Part shown: piece by piece, positions 17,243 through 25,414 of the stretch
Layout of the letters: every line of letters begins with the position of its first letter
How positions within the stretch are numbered: the stretch's first letter is position 1
Assembly (NCBI RefSeq): GCF_947493425.1
Contig: NZ_CANLRP010000066.1
Coordinates: forward strand, 1 to 41,477
Source: an uncultured Microscilla sp.
GTDB lineage: Bacteria; Bacteroidota; Bacteroidia; Cytophagales; Microscillaceae
Direction: 5' to 3'
DNA length: 41,477 nucleotides
Notes under the pieces: generated by a model
The model's input: only the letters and a program-made list of their open reading frames with translations
Database searches by the model: none
What the model was told of the DNA's origin: nothing
Program-made: the position numbers and the translations under genes

Positions 17243-17851
17243 TTATTCAGCTTTTACCCTGACTGTAGGCGTGTAGGGTAGCTTTCTTACGGTTTTCAAC
17301 GCCGTAATTTCATCTTGTACTACATTTCTGGTTTTTAGCACCATTTTGGTCTCGCCTACCTGTATAGTGTCTCCGTCAGAAAGCGCCTGAGGAAAACTCT
17401 TGCCCACTGACTGGGCTTGCCCATTGACGTATACTCCATTCCTACTTTCCAGGTCTACAATGTATATTTCATGGGTGCCTACCTTCAGTTCTGCGTGTTT
17501 GCGGCTGGCAAACTGGTCATTGTTAAGCGTGATATCAGGTATGTTGCCCGGAATCGCCCTTCCAATCACATATTTGCCTTGCTTAAGCTCGTGCAGAAGT
17601 GTGGGTTGGTTTTCGGTATGTACTACCAACCAGGCAATGATCATATTTTTACTGTGAGACGAGGGTGGAGGAGCTATTTCTTCGTGAAAAGAGGTGGTAA
17701 TACCCAAAGGGTTTTGCTGAGATTTAAGAAAAGAAGACGGAATACGGTCTTTGTTTTCATAACCCCACCAAAGCGCCCCACAGTTGGAGCAATGGTAGTC
17801 TTTTTGGTAGCTTACCTCTTGTCGGCAGCTAATGCAGGTAATGGTATCCAT
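17243..17851 (-). CDS. Zinc ribbon - FHA protein
   Basis: The 202-residue cytosolic protein has an N-terminal zinc ribbon (C6, C9, C21, C24) and a canonical FHA domain (about 73-174) with IGR at 96-98, SRKHAEL at 116-122, ESRNGVYVNG at 135-144 and a DGDTIQVG strand. All residues that normally contact phosphothreonine are present. It is the first gene of the seven-gene minus-strand run and 167 bases upstream of the WG-repeat kinase. It is a probable adaptor for phosphorylated kinase juxtamembrane Thr residues. Confidence 0.9.
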   Translation of the reverse strand: MDTITCISCRQEVSYQKDYHCSNCGALWWGYENKDRIPSSFLKSQQNPLGITTSFHEEIAPPPSSHSKNMIIAWLVVHTENQPTLLHELKQGKYVIGRAIPGNIPDITLNNDQFASRKHAELKVGTHEIYIVDLESRNGVYVNGQAQSVGKSFPQALSDGDTIQVGETKMVLKTRNVVQDEITALKTVRKLPYTPTVRVKAE

Positions 17852-17902
17852 TTTTGTTGATTATATAATGGGTGTTTGACAAAAGAATTTGTTAAGTAAC
17901 GT

Positions 17903-18087
17903 GTTCAAAATAAGTTTCTGTTTTTTAGGGCAAATACGCACGACTGACTGAGGCATTTAGCCTTTGGCAGAGCTCAGCGCAGCAAGCTGCAGCTATCGGT
18001 TTTTGCGCTCGTAGCAGCGCTACGGGCAATAAAAATAACGAAAGACAGTAAAGCGGATTTATTCTAAACCGGACAGTTATTGCGAAC
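17903..18087. repeat. Noncoding repeat element with imperfect inverted ends
   Basis: The ends gttcaaaataag... and ...ttattgcgaac are imperfect inverted repeats. Inside lies a 37-bp motif (17967-18003, gcagagctcagcgcagcaag...) that recurs twice near 25107-25202. It is followed by the hairpin cgtagc-agc-gctacg and the tract gggcaataaaaataacgaa, which is nearly identical to 38040-38072. The element has no coding capacity and lies about 50 bases upstream of the first gene of the kinase/FHA run. Confidence 0.6.
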
Positions 18088-18485
18088 ATGTTACTAAGTG
18101 GTTCAATACAAATGATCACCTATCACATGGTACGAGACCCAAGCAAAAAAGGTAGAAGAGGACGGGGAGAATTGTTAGGCAAATTAACTGAAAAAAAGGT
18201 TTGATGAAGGAGGTGTACTCTTTTGAAGGCTTGCTAGTGAAAGTGTACAAAAATATTTTATGCCCAAAGAGAGGGTTTCGGTTTTTAGATCAAAAAACAA
18301 AAAGCCTTGTTTTGTTTGCCCAACGAGTCATTTCCCAAATTTGATAGGTATTTAACAATTTACAGGCATAATCAAAGCCAGTGCGGGCAAAAATGTTCAA
18401 GTCAGGTTTTGTGCTTTCATAAAAAAACAAGATACCTTCAAGCTGTAAATCAGTGCTTGGATGACAGCGGATAGTTACTTTCTAC

Positions 18486-18493
18486 TATTTTTG
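18486..18493 (+). promoter_or_regulatory. Candidate -7 promoter element
   Basis: The octamer tatttttg matches TAnnTTTG and lies 22 bases before the ATG at 18515. A TTTG -33 element is not found at the standard spacing. If used, it excludes the upstream ATG at 18461 and supports 18515 as the start. Confidence 0.35.
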
Positions 18494-18514
18494 CTGGTCA
18501 ATGTAAATCATGTT

Positions 18515-20035
18515 ATGAAAACTTTTTGGATAGATAGATTTGACCACGTATTGAGCCGTGAAGAGTTCGCTGCGCAGGAGTTTATGTCGGTAGTAAACCT
18601 AAAAGACAAAAACGAAGGGGTAGTCAATAATTACTTGCGTGCTGAACAAAAGGTATTACGTTTTTTGCTGGATTTGGCGTCGTCTTTTGAGGCTTTTTCC
18701 ATGGTAATAGAAAGGCAACACTTGCACCAAATCATTGTTATCGAAGAAAAAGACCTGCAGTGGTTACATCAGTTGGAGCGTGTAACACTGTATAAAAATA
18801 CCAACCCTGGTGTAGACTGGCATACCTTGTTTGTGTTTGCCCTGCGAGAAAACATCAGGTTGACTATTCAAACCCCGGAATATTGCTTGCGTACTGGTTA
18901 TGAACTCGCTTTATTTATACAAACCAACCAGGTTGATTGGCTCAAATCTTTGGTGTCAACCAGCCCCTTGTTTATTTTAAATGAACTGGGAGAGAAAGAA
19001 GATTTTTGGAAAATAGGGCAAGAGTGTTACCACCAGTTCAGTGCGAGGCAGTCTAGAGTGAAAGGAGCCATTTATGGCATGGCGGTAGGTGATGGTTTGG
19101 GTGCTCCAGCCGAATTTTTAACCCTTGACGAAATAAAAGCCAAACGTTTGCCCAATGGTTTTTTTCATGCATCTGATGCGTCAATTAAAATCACCGATGA
19201 TACTCAAATGGCTTTGGCTGTAGGGCAAGCTTTACGCGAAAGTGAAGAATATGTGCCCGCCATACTAGAGCAAAACCTGCGCAAACGTTTTGTACAATGG
19301 CTCAATGACCCTGAAAACAACCGAGCGCCTGGTATGACTTGTCTAACCAGTTGTGAACGTCTGGAAAAAGGAATGCCCTGGCAGCAAGCTACCAACAAAG
19401 GCTCTAAGGGGTGTGGAGCAAATATGCGGGTGTTGCCTGTAGGGTTGCTCAGGGTCTCTATGGACAGCCTAAGTAAAATCGCTCAGTTTCAGGCAGCACT
19501 TACTCACGCCCACCCTACAGCACTGGCAGCAGCTGAATTTACTGCTGTGGCCATTAGAAAATTGTTAGAAGGTGTGAAACCTGCCAATCTAATAGACGTG
19601 TTGATGGCTCACGCTCAACAACAATCATACGTTTATCATGAAGCATATCTAGGACAAATATGGGATCGCCCACCTTTTGATAGCCCTGCTGCTTTTAGTA
19701 GTGCAGGTTGGCAAGAGTGCCTGAATCAGGTGCAACTAGTGAAGCAAGGTTTGCAAAATTTTGACCCAAATACAGACCCTTGTATTATTGCTGGAGCGGG
19801 CTGGACTGCCGAAGAATCTTTTGCAACAGCCTTGTATTGTTTTTTAAGTGCTCCTGATGATCCCGTGAAGGTATTACAAAGAGCTGTGTGTACTTCGGGC
19901 GATTCGGACTCGATCGCTTGCCTGGCGGGTGGCTTGGTAGGAGCGGCTACAGGGGTAGAGGCACTGCCTCAGCATTGGTTGGCAAATATTGAGCACAAAG
20001 ATGAATTGGCGCAGATGGCGCATTTTTTTAACTAA
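18515..20035 (+). CDS. ADP-ribosylglycohydrolase with unassigned N-terminal half
   Basis: Counting from the ATG at 18515 (an in-frame ATG at 18461 adds 18 residues), the protein has 506 residues. Residues about 181-505 form an ADP-ribosylglycohydrolase (DraG/ARH) domain: GMAVGDGLGAPAEF at 188-201, the Mg-binding TDDT at 227-230, GSKGCGANMR, and the C-terminal SGDSDSIA motif that completes the binuclear Mg site. ARH enzymes remove ADP-ribose from proteins, nucleic acids or small molecules. Residues 1-178 are helical, rich in Leu, Glu and Trp, and match no family I recognise. The terminator at 20249-20276 ends the unit. Confidence 0.9.
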   Translation: MKTFWIDRFDHVLSREEFAAQEFMSVVNLKDKNEGVVNNYLRAEQKVLRFLLDLASSFEAFSMVIERQHLHQIIVIEEKDLQWLHQLERVTLYKNTNPGVDWHTLFVFALRENIRLTIQTPEYCLRTGYELALFIQTNQVDWLKSLVSTSPLFILNELGEKEDFWKIGQECYHQFSARQSRVKGAIYGMAVGDGLGAPAEFLTLDEIKAKRLPNGFFHASDASIKITDDTQMALAVGQALRESEEYVPAILEQNLRKRFVQWLNDPENNRAPGMTCLTSCERLEKGMPWQQATNKGSKGCGANMRVLPVGLLRVSMDSLSKIAQFQAALTHAHPTALAAAEFTAVAIRKLLEGVKPANLIDVLMAHAQQQSYVYHEAYLGQIWDRPPFDSPAAFSSAGWQECLNQVQLVKQGLQNFDPNTDPCIIAGAGWTAEESFATALYCFLSAPDDPVKVLQRAVCTSGDSDSIACLAGGLVGAATGVEALPQHWLANIEHKDELAQMAHFFN

Positions 20036-20248
20036 AATTATATGCGAAATATCAGCAAGGAAACGATATTTCGTGAAAAAGTGTTTGGATTATTCACTAT
20101 GAATGCTTTTTATAGAAAAAACACTGAGTTTATTTTTCTGATTATCAATGAGTTAAGTATTATTTTGTCCACATTGTTATTTTTGGTCTTTGGTTTGAAT
20201 ATATATTAGCCAAAGATATTTAATAAGCTTTGTGGTTAGGAAACAAAA

Positions 20249-20276
20249 AAGACTCTACAATGTAGGGTCTTTTTTT
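20249..20276. terminator. Bidirectional rho-independent terminator
   Basis: A 10-bp stem (20249-20258 with 20262-20271, one G-U pair) with a 3-base loop has A-rich sequence before and a T run after it. It sits between the convergent genes ending at 20035 (+) and 20296 (-). Confidence 0.88.
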
Positions 20277-20295
20277 GTCGAGTCGATGCACAAGT

Positions 20296-21531
20296 TTATT
20301 GAAACAGCAAAATGTACTGCAATATTCCAGCAACCATTCCTAGCACGGCACCCACCAAAATTAGGATCCATTCATCTTCTTGAAACACTGGACGCAAAAA
20401 GCCCTCAAATTCTTTCTCAGTCAAGCCAGCCATTTTTTCTTCCAGCATATTTTCCATATCCAAGGCTTCTTCGGCGTAAGCAAATGTATCGCGGATAGAA
20501 ATAGGCAATTCTTGCATAAAACGATATACTGCAATGTTTTGAATTACCTCAAGTTGCTTGTCGCTTACTACCCATTTTACCAAACCTCTGGTGCTACTAA
20601 TGGTAGTTTCAATCGATTTCTCCAGGTTATCGCGTACAATTTCTGCCAGGCGGGTGGCGCCAGGGCCTCTTACCATAAATTCAAACAAACGTTCGGTAGT
20701 CAATATATCACCCGATACAATCTTGGCATACTCTACAGCCACTTCAGGTTGTCGCTTTATAAACAAACCCTGGAACTCAAATAACCCAAACAAATACTTG
20801 CGAGGGTACAAAGGTTCAAATATTAGCTTTAGCGCCAACCAATTGGTAGCGTAACCTATTACTAGCCCAAAAACGGGCAACAACCACCAGGGAGTGCCAG
20901 TGCCCAATACATTGACATAATATATGGCAATACACATTTGTACCAACCCAAACGGAATACCAAAGTATAAGCCCGACTTTTCGATAAATTTAAATTCTTC
21001 TTTGCCACAGCGAATAAACATATCGTTGAGCAAAGCCTTGTTCTTAGTCAGTGCATTTACCCCTATAGTTTTCAAGTCAAGCAGTTCATCAATATTATCT
21101 TTGATATCATTCATCATTTGTACTACCAACTGGGGAAGTTCCTTGGTGATATTCTCATAAATTTGATTTTTCACAAATCTAGGTGTGGAGTTCCAGATGG
21201 TAGGGGCTTGAGCCTGCATTACTTCATCAGTGATTTGGCGGGCAAGTTTGTTGAGCGACGGCCCCATTTCCATAGCCACCCGTTCGGGTTTTACCAGTTC
21301 AAAACGCTCCTCTATTTTGAGGAGCTTTGTGGTGAGCATATCTACCGACTTGACTGCCATTTTTTTTGCCTTAGAAGGAATAATTCCTTGCCAGCCAATG
21401 GGTTTGACACCAACAAACTCTATAGGGTAAAAGGTCATTTTAATGGCCATAATGTTGGTTCCCCAACCTACCAAGCCTCCCGATATAGGAATAGAAGCAA
21501 ACAACAATATTTGGATGATATAATCAGGCAT
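20296..21531 (-). CDS. DUF445-family membrane protein
   Basis: The 411 residues show the duplicated DUF445 signature: GWGTNIMAIKMTFYP after the first hydrophobic segment and GYATNWLALKLIFEP in the middle of the chain. Hydrophobic segments lie at about 6-28, 176-220 and 388-409, with a mostly helical soluble region between. DUF445 proteins (YheB/YjiN type) are widespread inner-membrane proteins without an agreed function. The gene appears monocistronic between a terminator and a barrel-protein gene in the same orientation. Confidence 0.85.
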   Translation of the reverse strand: MPDYIIQILLFASIPISGGLVGWGTNIMAIKMTFYPIEFVGVKPIGWQGIIPSKAKKMAVKSVDMLTTKLLKIEERFELVKPERVAMEMGPSLNKLARQITDEVMQAQAPTIWNSTPRFVKNQIYENITKELPQLVVQMMNDIKDNIDELLDLKTIGVNALTKNKALLNDMFIRCGKEEFKFIEKSGLYFGIPFGLVQMCIAIYYVNVLGTGTPWWLLPVFGLVIGYATNWLALKLIFEPLYPRKYLFGLFEFQGLFIKRQPEVAVEYAKIVSGDILTTERLFEFMVRGPGATRLAEIVRDNLEKSIETTISSTRGLVKWVVSDKQLEVIQNIAVYRFMQELPISIRDTFAYAEEALDMENMLEEKMAGLTEKEFEGFLRPVFQEDEWILILVGAVLGMVAGILQYILLFQ

Positions 21532-21651
21532 ATCGTTTTTGGATTGATTGTTTGATCAAAAAAAGCAGAAAAAACAATACGGAGCGATAAAAGATGTAAA
21601 GTATTGAATAGCTACCTGGTAGGTTAACTTGCCAGGTATTTTACTAAGAAT

Positions 21652-22329
21652 TTAGAAAGTAACGCCTAGTCTTATGGAAGTAAGCCCGTGCAAACTTGTA
21701 TTATCTTGGCGGATCATATCATGCAACACCATTACCTGTAGGGCGAGTTTTTTGCCTACCGGAAAACGAAAGCCTCCACCAACAATCAAATCTGTTCCAG
21801 TGTTGCGATTACTTACAGTAACGGTTTGCCCGGTGGTGGGGTCGGTAGTGGTACCCCCCGACTCTATACTCATAGCGCCCAGTTCGGCGTGACCAAACAA
21901 ATACTTGGTAGGGTAATACTGGGTAAACAACCTGGCGCCAAAATGACTACGTGAAGTAGTAGTTGTTCCATTGTCGGTTTGCTGAAAGGCATACACTATT
22001 CCTAAACCTCCTAATAATTTGTCACTTAGTTTTTTTGCGGCAAAGGGAGCGATCTCTATCAGGGTAGTGTTGCCAAAACGAGGTACTAACTGCACCCCAA
22101 ACGACCATTGAGGAATGTTATAAGCCGATTCAGAGACTTCTTTGATGACGGTTTTAATAATTGACTTGACCGGTTTTGCAGTGGTTGTTTTTATGGTATC
22201 TTTTTTAGTAGTGTCTGCTTTTTTTTCTACAAACTGACCGTAGCCGATAGACATACTGGCAAAAAAAAGTACTGCGTGTAAAAGGCAGGTTTTGGAAAGG
22301 TGTTGATGAGTAAATAGTTTGATTTTCAT
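21652..22329 (-). CDS. Outer-membrane beta-barrel protein (paralogue 1)
   Basis: This 225-residue protein has an N-terminal signal sequence ending near SIGYGQ and a Lys/Thr-rich linker (residues 35-65). About eight amphipathic beta strands follow, ending in an aromatic residue (RLGVTF), typical of small outer-membrane barrels. The core FGVQLVPRFGNTTLIEIAP aligns with FGGNFWVQFGNVTFIDIAP of the neighbouring 22513-23211 gene, so the two are diverged tandem duplicates. Function is unknown; size and fold suggest an OmpA/OmpX-type eight-stranded barrel. Confidence 0.75.
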   Translation of the reverse strand: MKIKLFTHQHLSKTCLLHAVLFFASMSIGYGQFVEKKADTTKKDTIKTTTAKPVKSIIKTVIKEVSESAYNIPQWSFGVQLVPRFGNTTLIEIAPFAAKKLSDKLLGGLGIVYAFQQTDNGTTTTSRSHFGARLFTQYYPTKYLFGHAELGAMSIESGGTTTDPTTGQTVTVSNRNTGTDLIVGGGFRFPVGKKLALQVMVLHDMIRQDNTSLHGLTSIRLGVTF

Positions 22330-22383
22330 AATCTATGTGTTTGAATGGTGACTTTTTGCAAACTGAGATTCTGACGGGCAGAA

Positions 22384-22408
22384 CAAAAAAGGAGGGCACA
22401 CCCTCCTT
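22384..22408 (-). terminator. Rho-independent terminator
   Basis: A perfect 8-bp stem (aaggaggg 22389-22396 with 22401-22408) and a 4-base loop are followed by a T run on the minus strand. It lies about 105 bases after the stop of the gene at 22513-23211, so the two barrel genes are transcribed separately at least in part. Confidence 0.85.
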
Positions 22409-22512
22409 ATGAATAACGAAAATACTAAAATTCTTGGTAGCAGTATTATTTTGCAGGTAAAAAAAATAAATGATCTGCCACGAACCCTTTCCAGCAAAGA
22501 ATGTATGTGTCT

Positions 22513-23211
22513 TTACAAACCTACATTGAACCCTAAACGTATGGTGATCGGGTTAGGGTAAGGGGTAATGTCTTCCAAATAATTAAGGTTGTACAATACC
22601 AACAGGTTTACATACAAGTTGCCTAATTTTTGTTGAATTCCGCCACCTATTTGTGGGCGTCTTACCCATATAGAGTTTTGTCGGTCAAGCACCCGGTCAT
22701 AATAGTCTGAGCGTAGTACTTCATACTCTGAGTACAAAAATAAACGGTTGCCTTCTCCAAACAATGCCTCTGTGTTAATGATATACTGAAGAAAAGTGCG
22801 CCCTGAATATATTTGGTTTTCTACATCGAGGTTGCCTAGGTTGGTGGCAAGCCGCGAACGGGCATATACATAGCCTACACCTACTCCAGCTATCAGGTTT
22901 TGGGTAAGCTTATACCCTATAGTGGGAGCAATGTCTATGAAAGTAACATTGCCAAACTGTACCCAAAAGTTCCCTCCAAATACCCAGCGCCTGCCTATGT
23001 CATTGTCTCTTTTAGGGCTTTGTTTTTTCTCTGGCTTTTGGGGCGGAGTTTTTTCTTTAGTTGTTACTGAGTCTTTGGCAGGTGTTTTTTTTCTTTTGTC
23101 TTTAGGCACATACTGAGCAGACACAGTAGCAGACAGGCATACCAAACACAACAGAGTAAGTACTTTGTTGTATAGTAAGTAAGTCTTATATCTCATCATA
23201 CAAATTCTCAT
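22513..23211 (-). CDS. Outer-membrane beta-barrel protein (paralogue 2)
   Basis: The 232-residue protein has a signal peptide (ending near VSAQYVPK), a Lys/Pro-rich linker of about 40 residues, then beta strands with alternating hydrophobics and a terminal strand TIRLGFNVGL. It is paralogous to 21652-22329. The first ATG (23211) gives MRICMM; an internal ATG at 23196 starts MRYKTYLL and may be the true start. The final residue is Leu rather than Phe, acceptable but weaker for barrel assembly. Confidence 0.75.
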   Translation of the reverse strand: MRICMMRYKTYLLYNKVLTLLCLVCLSATVSAQYVPKDKRKKTPAKDSVTTKEKTPPQKPEKKQSPKRDNDIGRRWVFGGNFWVQFGNVTFIDIAPTIGYKLTQNLIAGVGVGYVYARSRLATNLGNLDVENQIYSGRTFLQYIINTEALFGEGNRLFLYSEYEVLRSDYYDRVLDRQNSIWVRRPQIGGGIQQKLGNLYVNLLVLYNLNYLEDITPYPNPITIRLGFNVGL

Positions 23212-23548
23212 TGTTTATTATTTAAATAAATCTTTAAGTGTTTCCTTACTAAAAAAAATATTTCTCACTTTTGGGCAGTTTCTCATACCTTGGCAAGGCT
23301 TGGTTAGGCTTATTGTAAAAGGAGAAATATATCCCCCATACGAAGTTAAATAAGATTTTGTGCTATTGGGTCATTGCTCAATAATATCTCTAAAAAATTT
23401 TGTCAAACTCGTAAAAATGTAGGGTTAAGGCTGGTTTTACTCAAGTATTGTTATCATTTAAACGCAAAATATTTCTAAAACCCCTATATTTGCATAATAA
23501 GCAGTCAAGCCTTAAGGTTTTAACTGTATATACCAAAAGATTTCATAA
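23212..23548. other. Divergent intergenic region
   Basis: This AT-rich gap separates the barrel gene (minus) from the holin-IV-like gene (plus). The octamer tatatttg at 23485-23492 matches the Bacteroidota TAnnTTTG element and lies 57 bases before the ATG at 23549. No other motif was recognised. Confidence 0.5.
23485..23492 (+). promoter_or_regulatory. Candidate -7 promoter element
   Basis: The octamer tatatttg is an exact TAnnTTTG match, giving a leader of about 50 bases for the gene at 23549. A -33 TTTG is not obvious at 19-base spacing. Confidence 0.45.
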
Positions 23549-23905
23549 ATGACAAAACTGATTGTAAAAGCAGGCGTAGCGCTTGCTTCTGTGTGGTTTA
23601 CAGCTCGTTTGCTCAAAGAAGGAGTAATCCTTGAGGGGGCAGCACCTACCGTGATTGTGTGTGTATTGTTGGCATTTATTAATACCTTTGTCAAACCTAT
23701 CCTTAAGTTTTTAGCCTTTCCGGTAACTATGATTACAATGGGACTATTTCCTTTGATAATCAATGCAGGGCTGATTTTGTTAGTAGATGAGTTGGTACAA
23801 AAAGGATTTGATGTAAAAGGTATCTTCTGGGCGTTTGCCTTCAGTTTTGTGTTATCTGTAGTTTCCTGGGCGTTTGATTTTGTCACAGCTCCTTTGCAAA
23901 AGTAA
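23549..23905 (+). CDS. Phage-holin-IV-superfamily small membrane protein
   Basis: The 118 residues form four hydrophobic segments separated by short loops. The pattern FINTFVKPILKFLAFPVTMITMGLFPLIINA, split by a positively charged turn, is characteristic of the 4-TM 'holin superfamily IV' (PF04020). Despite the name, these are ordinary chromosomal membrane proteins in many bacteria, and no phage genes are nearby. The next gene starts 15 bases after the stop, so the two are probably co-transcribed. Confidence 0.85.
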   Translation: MTKLIVKAGVALASVWFTARLLKEGVILEGAAPTVIVCVLLAFINTFVKPILKFLAFPVTMITMGLFPLIINAGLILLVDELVQKGFDVKGIFWAFAFSFVLSVVSWAFDFVTAPLQK

Positions 23906-23920
23906 CTGTTAAAAAATATT

Positions 23921-24454
23921 TTGAAAAAACTCATTGCATATCTACTGATCATTGTCATCAATGTACATTCGTTGGCGGCTTTGTGGTTTTATGTTGACAT
24001 TCAGTGGCAACGTAAAAGTATGCATGCGCTTATTTCAACTCAACCATTGCCTGAGCAACAGCTCACTTTACTTGAGCTTACTGAGCAAGATTTACAAAGC
24101 GATGACTTTGTCTGGGTAAATTCAAAAGAAATAAAGTATAAGAATGAGTTGTATGATGTAGTAAAAATAAAACCCTTGGGCAAAGTCACCCGGTTTTATT
24201 GTGTGTGGGATGAGCACGAAAAACAACTCCAGCAATCACTACAACAGCAAGTTGCCCAACAAAGTCCTTATGCTCAAGAAACAGGTGCTTTGGTAAGTCA
24301 ATTGTTCGAAAAACTCTGGCTACACCATTTAGCTGCCCCTCAGCTAAACCCTACCTTACCTTTCGTAGTACAATTATATCCCTCAAATACCAGCAAATTG
24401 CCTCACCTCTTTTTAGAGGTGCTTTCACCTCCTCCGCAAATCATCTGCGGCTAA
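23921..24454 (+). CDS. Small exported or membrane-anchored protein, unknown function
   Basis: The start codon is TTG (23921), placed so that the product begins MKKLIAYLLIIVINVHSL, a signal sequence or N-terminal anchor. The rest of the 177 residues is polar, with a Gln-rich helical stretch (QQSLQQQVAQQS) and a C-terminus rich in Pro (LSPPPQIICG). No family was recognised. Two small hairpins (24404-24421 and 24434-24450) overlap the 3' end of the gene and its stop codon. It follows the 4-TM protein by 15 bases. Confidence 0.65.
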   Translation: MKKLIAYLLIIVINVHSLAALWFYVDIQWQRKSMHALISTQPLPEQQLTLLELTEQDLQSDDFVWVNSKEIKYKNELYDVVKIKPLGKVTRFYCVWDEHEKQLQQSLQQQVAQQSPYAQETGALVSQLFEKLWLHHLAAPQLNPTLPFVVQLYPSNTSKLPHLFLEVLSPPPQIICG

Positions 24455-25414
24455 TTTCTCTGTTCTTTAGTCTTATATTTTAGCAGGTAAACAGTTTACA
24501 ACCAGCTTGAGAACTGCCTGTGTGTGATAGCTCACTAACATGGTTAATTATAGATCATTTGTTAGTGTCAAGCTTTGTTTTGTAGATGCGAACCTTCGTT
24601 TGTACCTCACTGGTTTTTTAGTGGTTACTGGTGGTATCGAGGTGGGCTAGTATTTATAAACACTCAGCCTGTGGTTAAGATATAAGTATACTAACGGTTG
24701 TTGGTAGCCAAACAAGTGATACTCTGGCAGTTGCTTCAGGCAGCAAAGGAGAGGAATCTATCATTTGATATTGGTTGCCCGACAAGGGCGTATCTTAATA
24801 TAGTGTAGATTGGTTTTTTTTTGATTTGTGTGCCTGTCTGCCTGTTGTAAAGATGATCCCTGTATTGTGTAATTGTTGGTTTAGACCTTTCAATCTTGGT
24901 TTAAATTGGTTTGTGTATCAGTTGATAAGCTGACCAACGATTGCCTTGTGGTATACTACGACTTTAGAACACATCTATATACTTGTTTCGGGAAATATTA
25001 GCTTTATAGCAATGCCAGGTTGTTGGATTCCTGTATTGAAGTAGGGCAATGTTTGTTCGGAGCAAGTATATCACCCTTTATTATACTAAGATGAAAGTGA
25101 TTACCTGCGGTGAGCTCGTCACAGCAAGCTGTAGACTCGGTTTTAGGATTTACAGGATTAGCTGAAGCAGAGCTCAGCACAGCAAAGCTGTAGCTTCGGT
25201 TGATTAATGTTGGTATTCAGGCAATTAGTCAAAATCCATCCTCAAAACCATTTTTGTTTAAGCATACCTACCATTATTTGTTGATGATATCATCTAAAGG
25301 ATAATACTTGTTTATACATTGGATAAATCTATTAATGAATTGCTGATTAATTTTAAATTATAATTTAGCCTGTGTTGTGCCAGTAGTTCCAGCCAGGCAA
25401 CTATCAAAGAAAAC
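24455..25414. other. Long intergenic region before the TonB-dependent receptor
   Basis: This 960-bp stretch has no credible gene. It holds an 8-bp stem with a 19-base loop (24533-24567, cactaaca/tgttagtg) and two copies of a 36-bp motif (25107-25142 and 25167-25202). A possible promoter, ttg-N18-taatttag, lies at 25340-25368. No cobalamin, TPP or other riboswitch core was recognised, although receptors of this kind often have one. Confidence 0.6.
25107..25202. repeat. Two copies of a 36-bp motif also found at 17967-18003
   Basis: Copies at 25107-25142 and 25167-25202 share the frame gagctc-n-gcacagcaaRctgtagMntcggtt. Each can form a small hairpin (cagc...gctg). A third copy lies inside the repeat element at 17967-18003. 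The copies are separated here by 24 bases of unrelated sequence. Confidence 0.65.

Larger units (their letters stand above)
17852..18514. other. Divergent intergenic region containing a repeat element
   Basis: This gap separates the kinase/FHA run (minus) from the ADP-ribosylglycohydrolase gene (plus). Positions 17903-18087 hold a repeat element described separately; 18088-18460 shows no gene or recognised motif. A TAnnTTTG octamer at 18486-18493 is close to the plus-strand start. Confidence 0.6.

Noticed and set aside
23549..23905. Prophage remnant suggested by the holin-like protein
   Set aside because: The holin-IV superfamily is a common chromosomal membrane family, and no other phage gene is near.
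24524..24535. Second CRP-like site (gtga-tagc-tcac)
   Set aside because: The spacer is 4 rather than 6 bases and no start codon or promoter lies suitably close.
24455..25414. Cobalamin or other riboswitch before the TonB-dependent receptor
   Set aside because: No B12-box or other conserved core sequence was found by eye.
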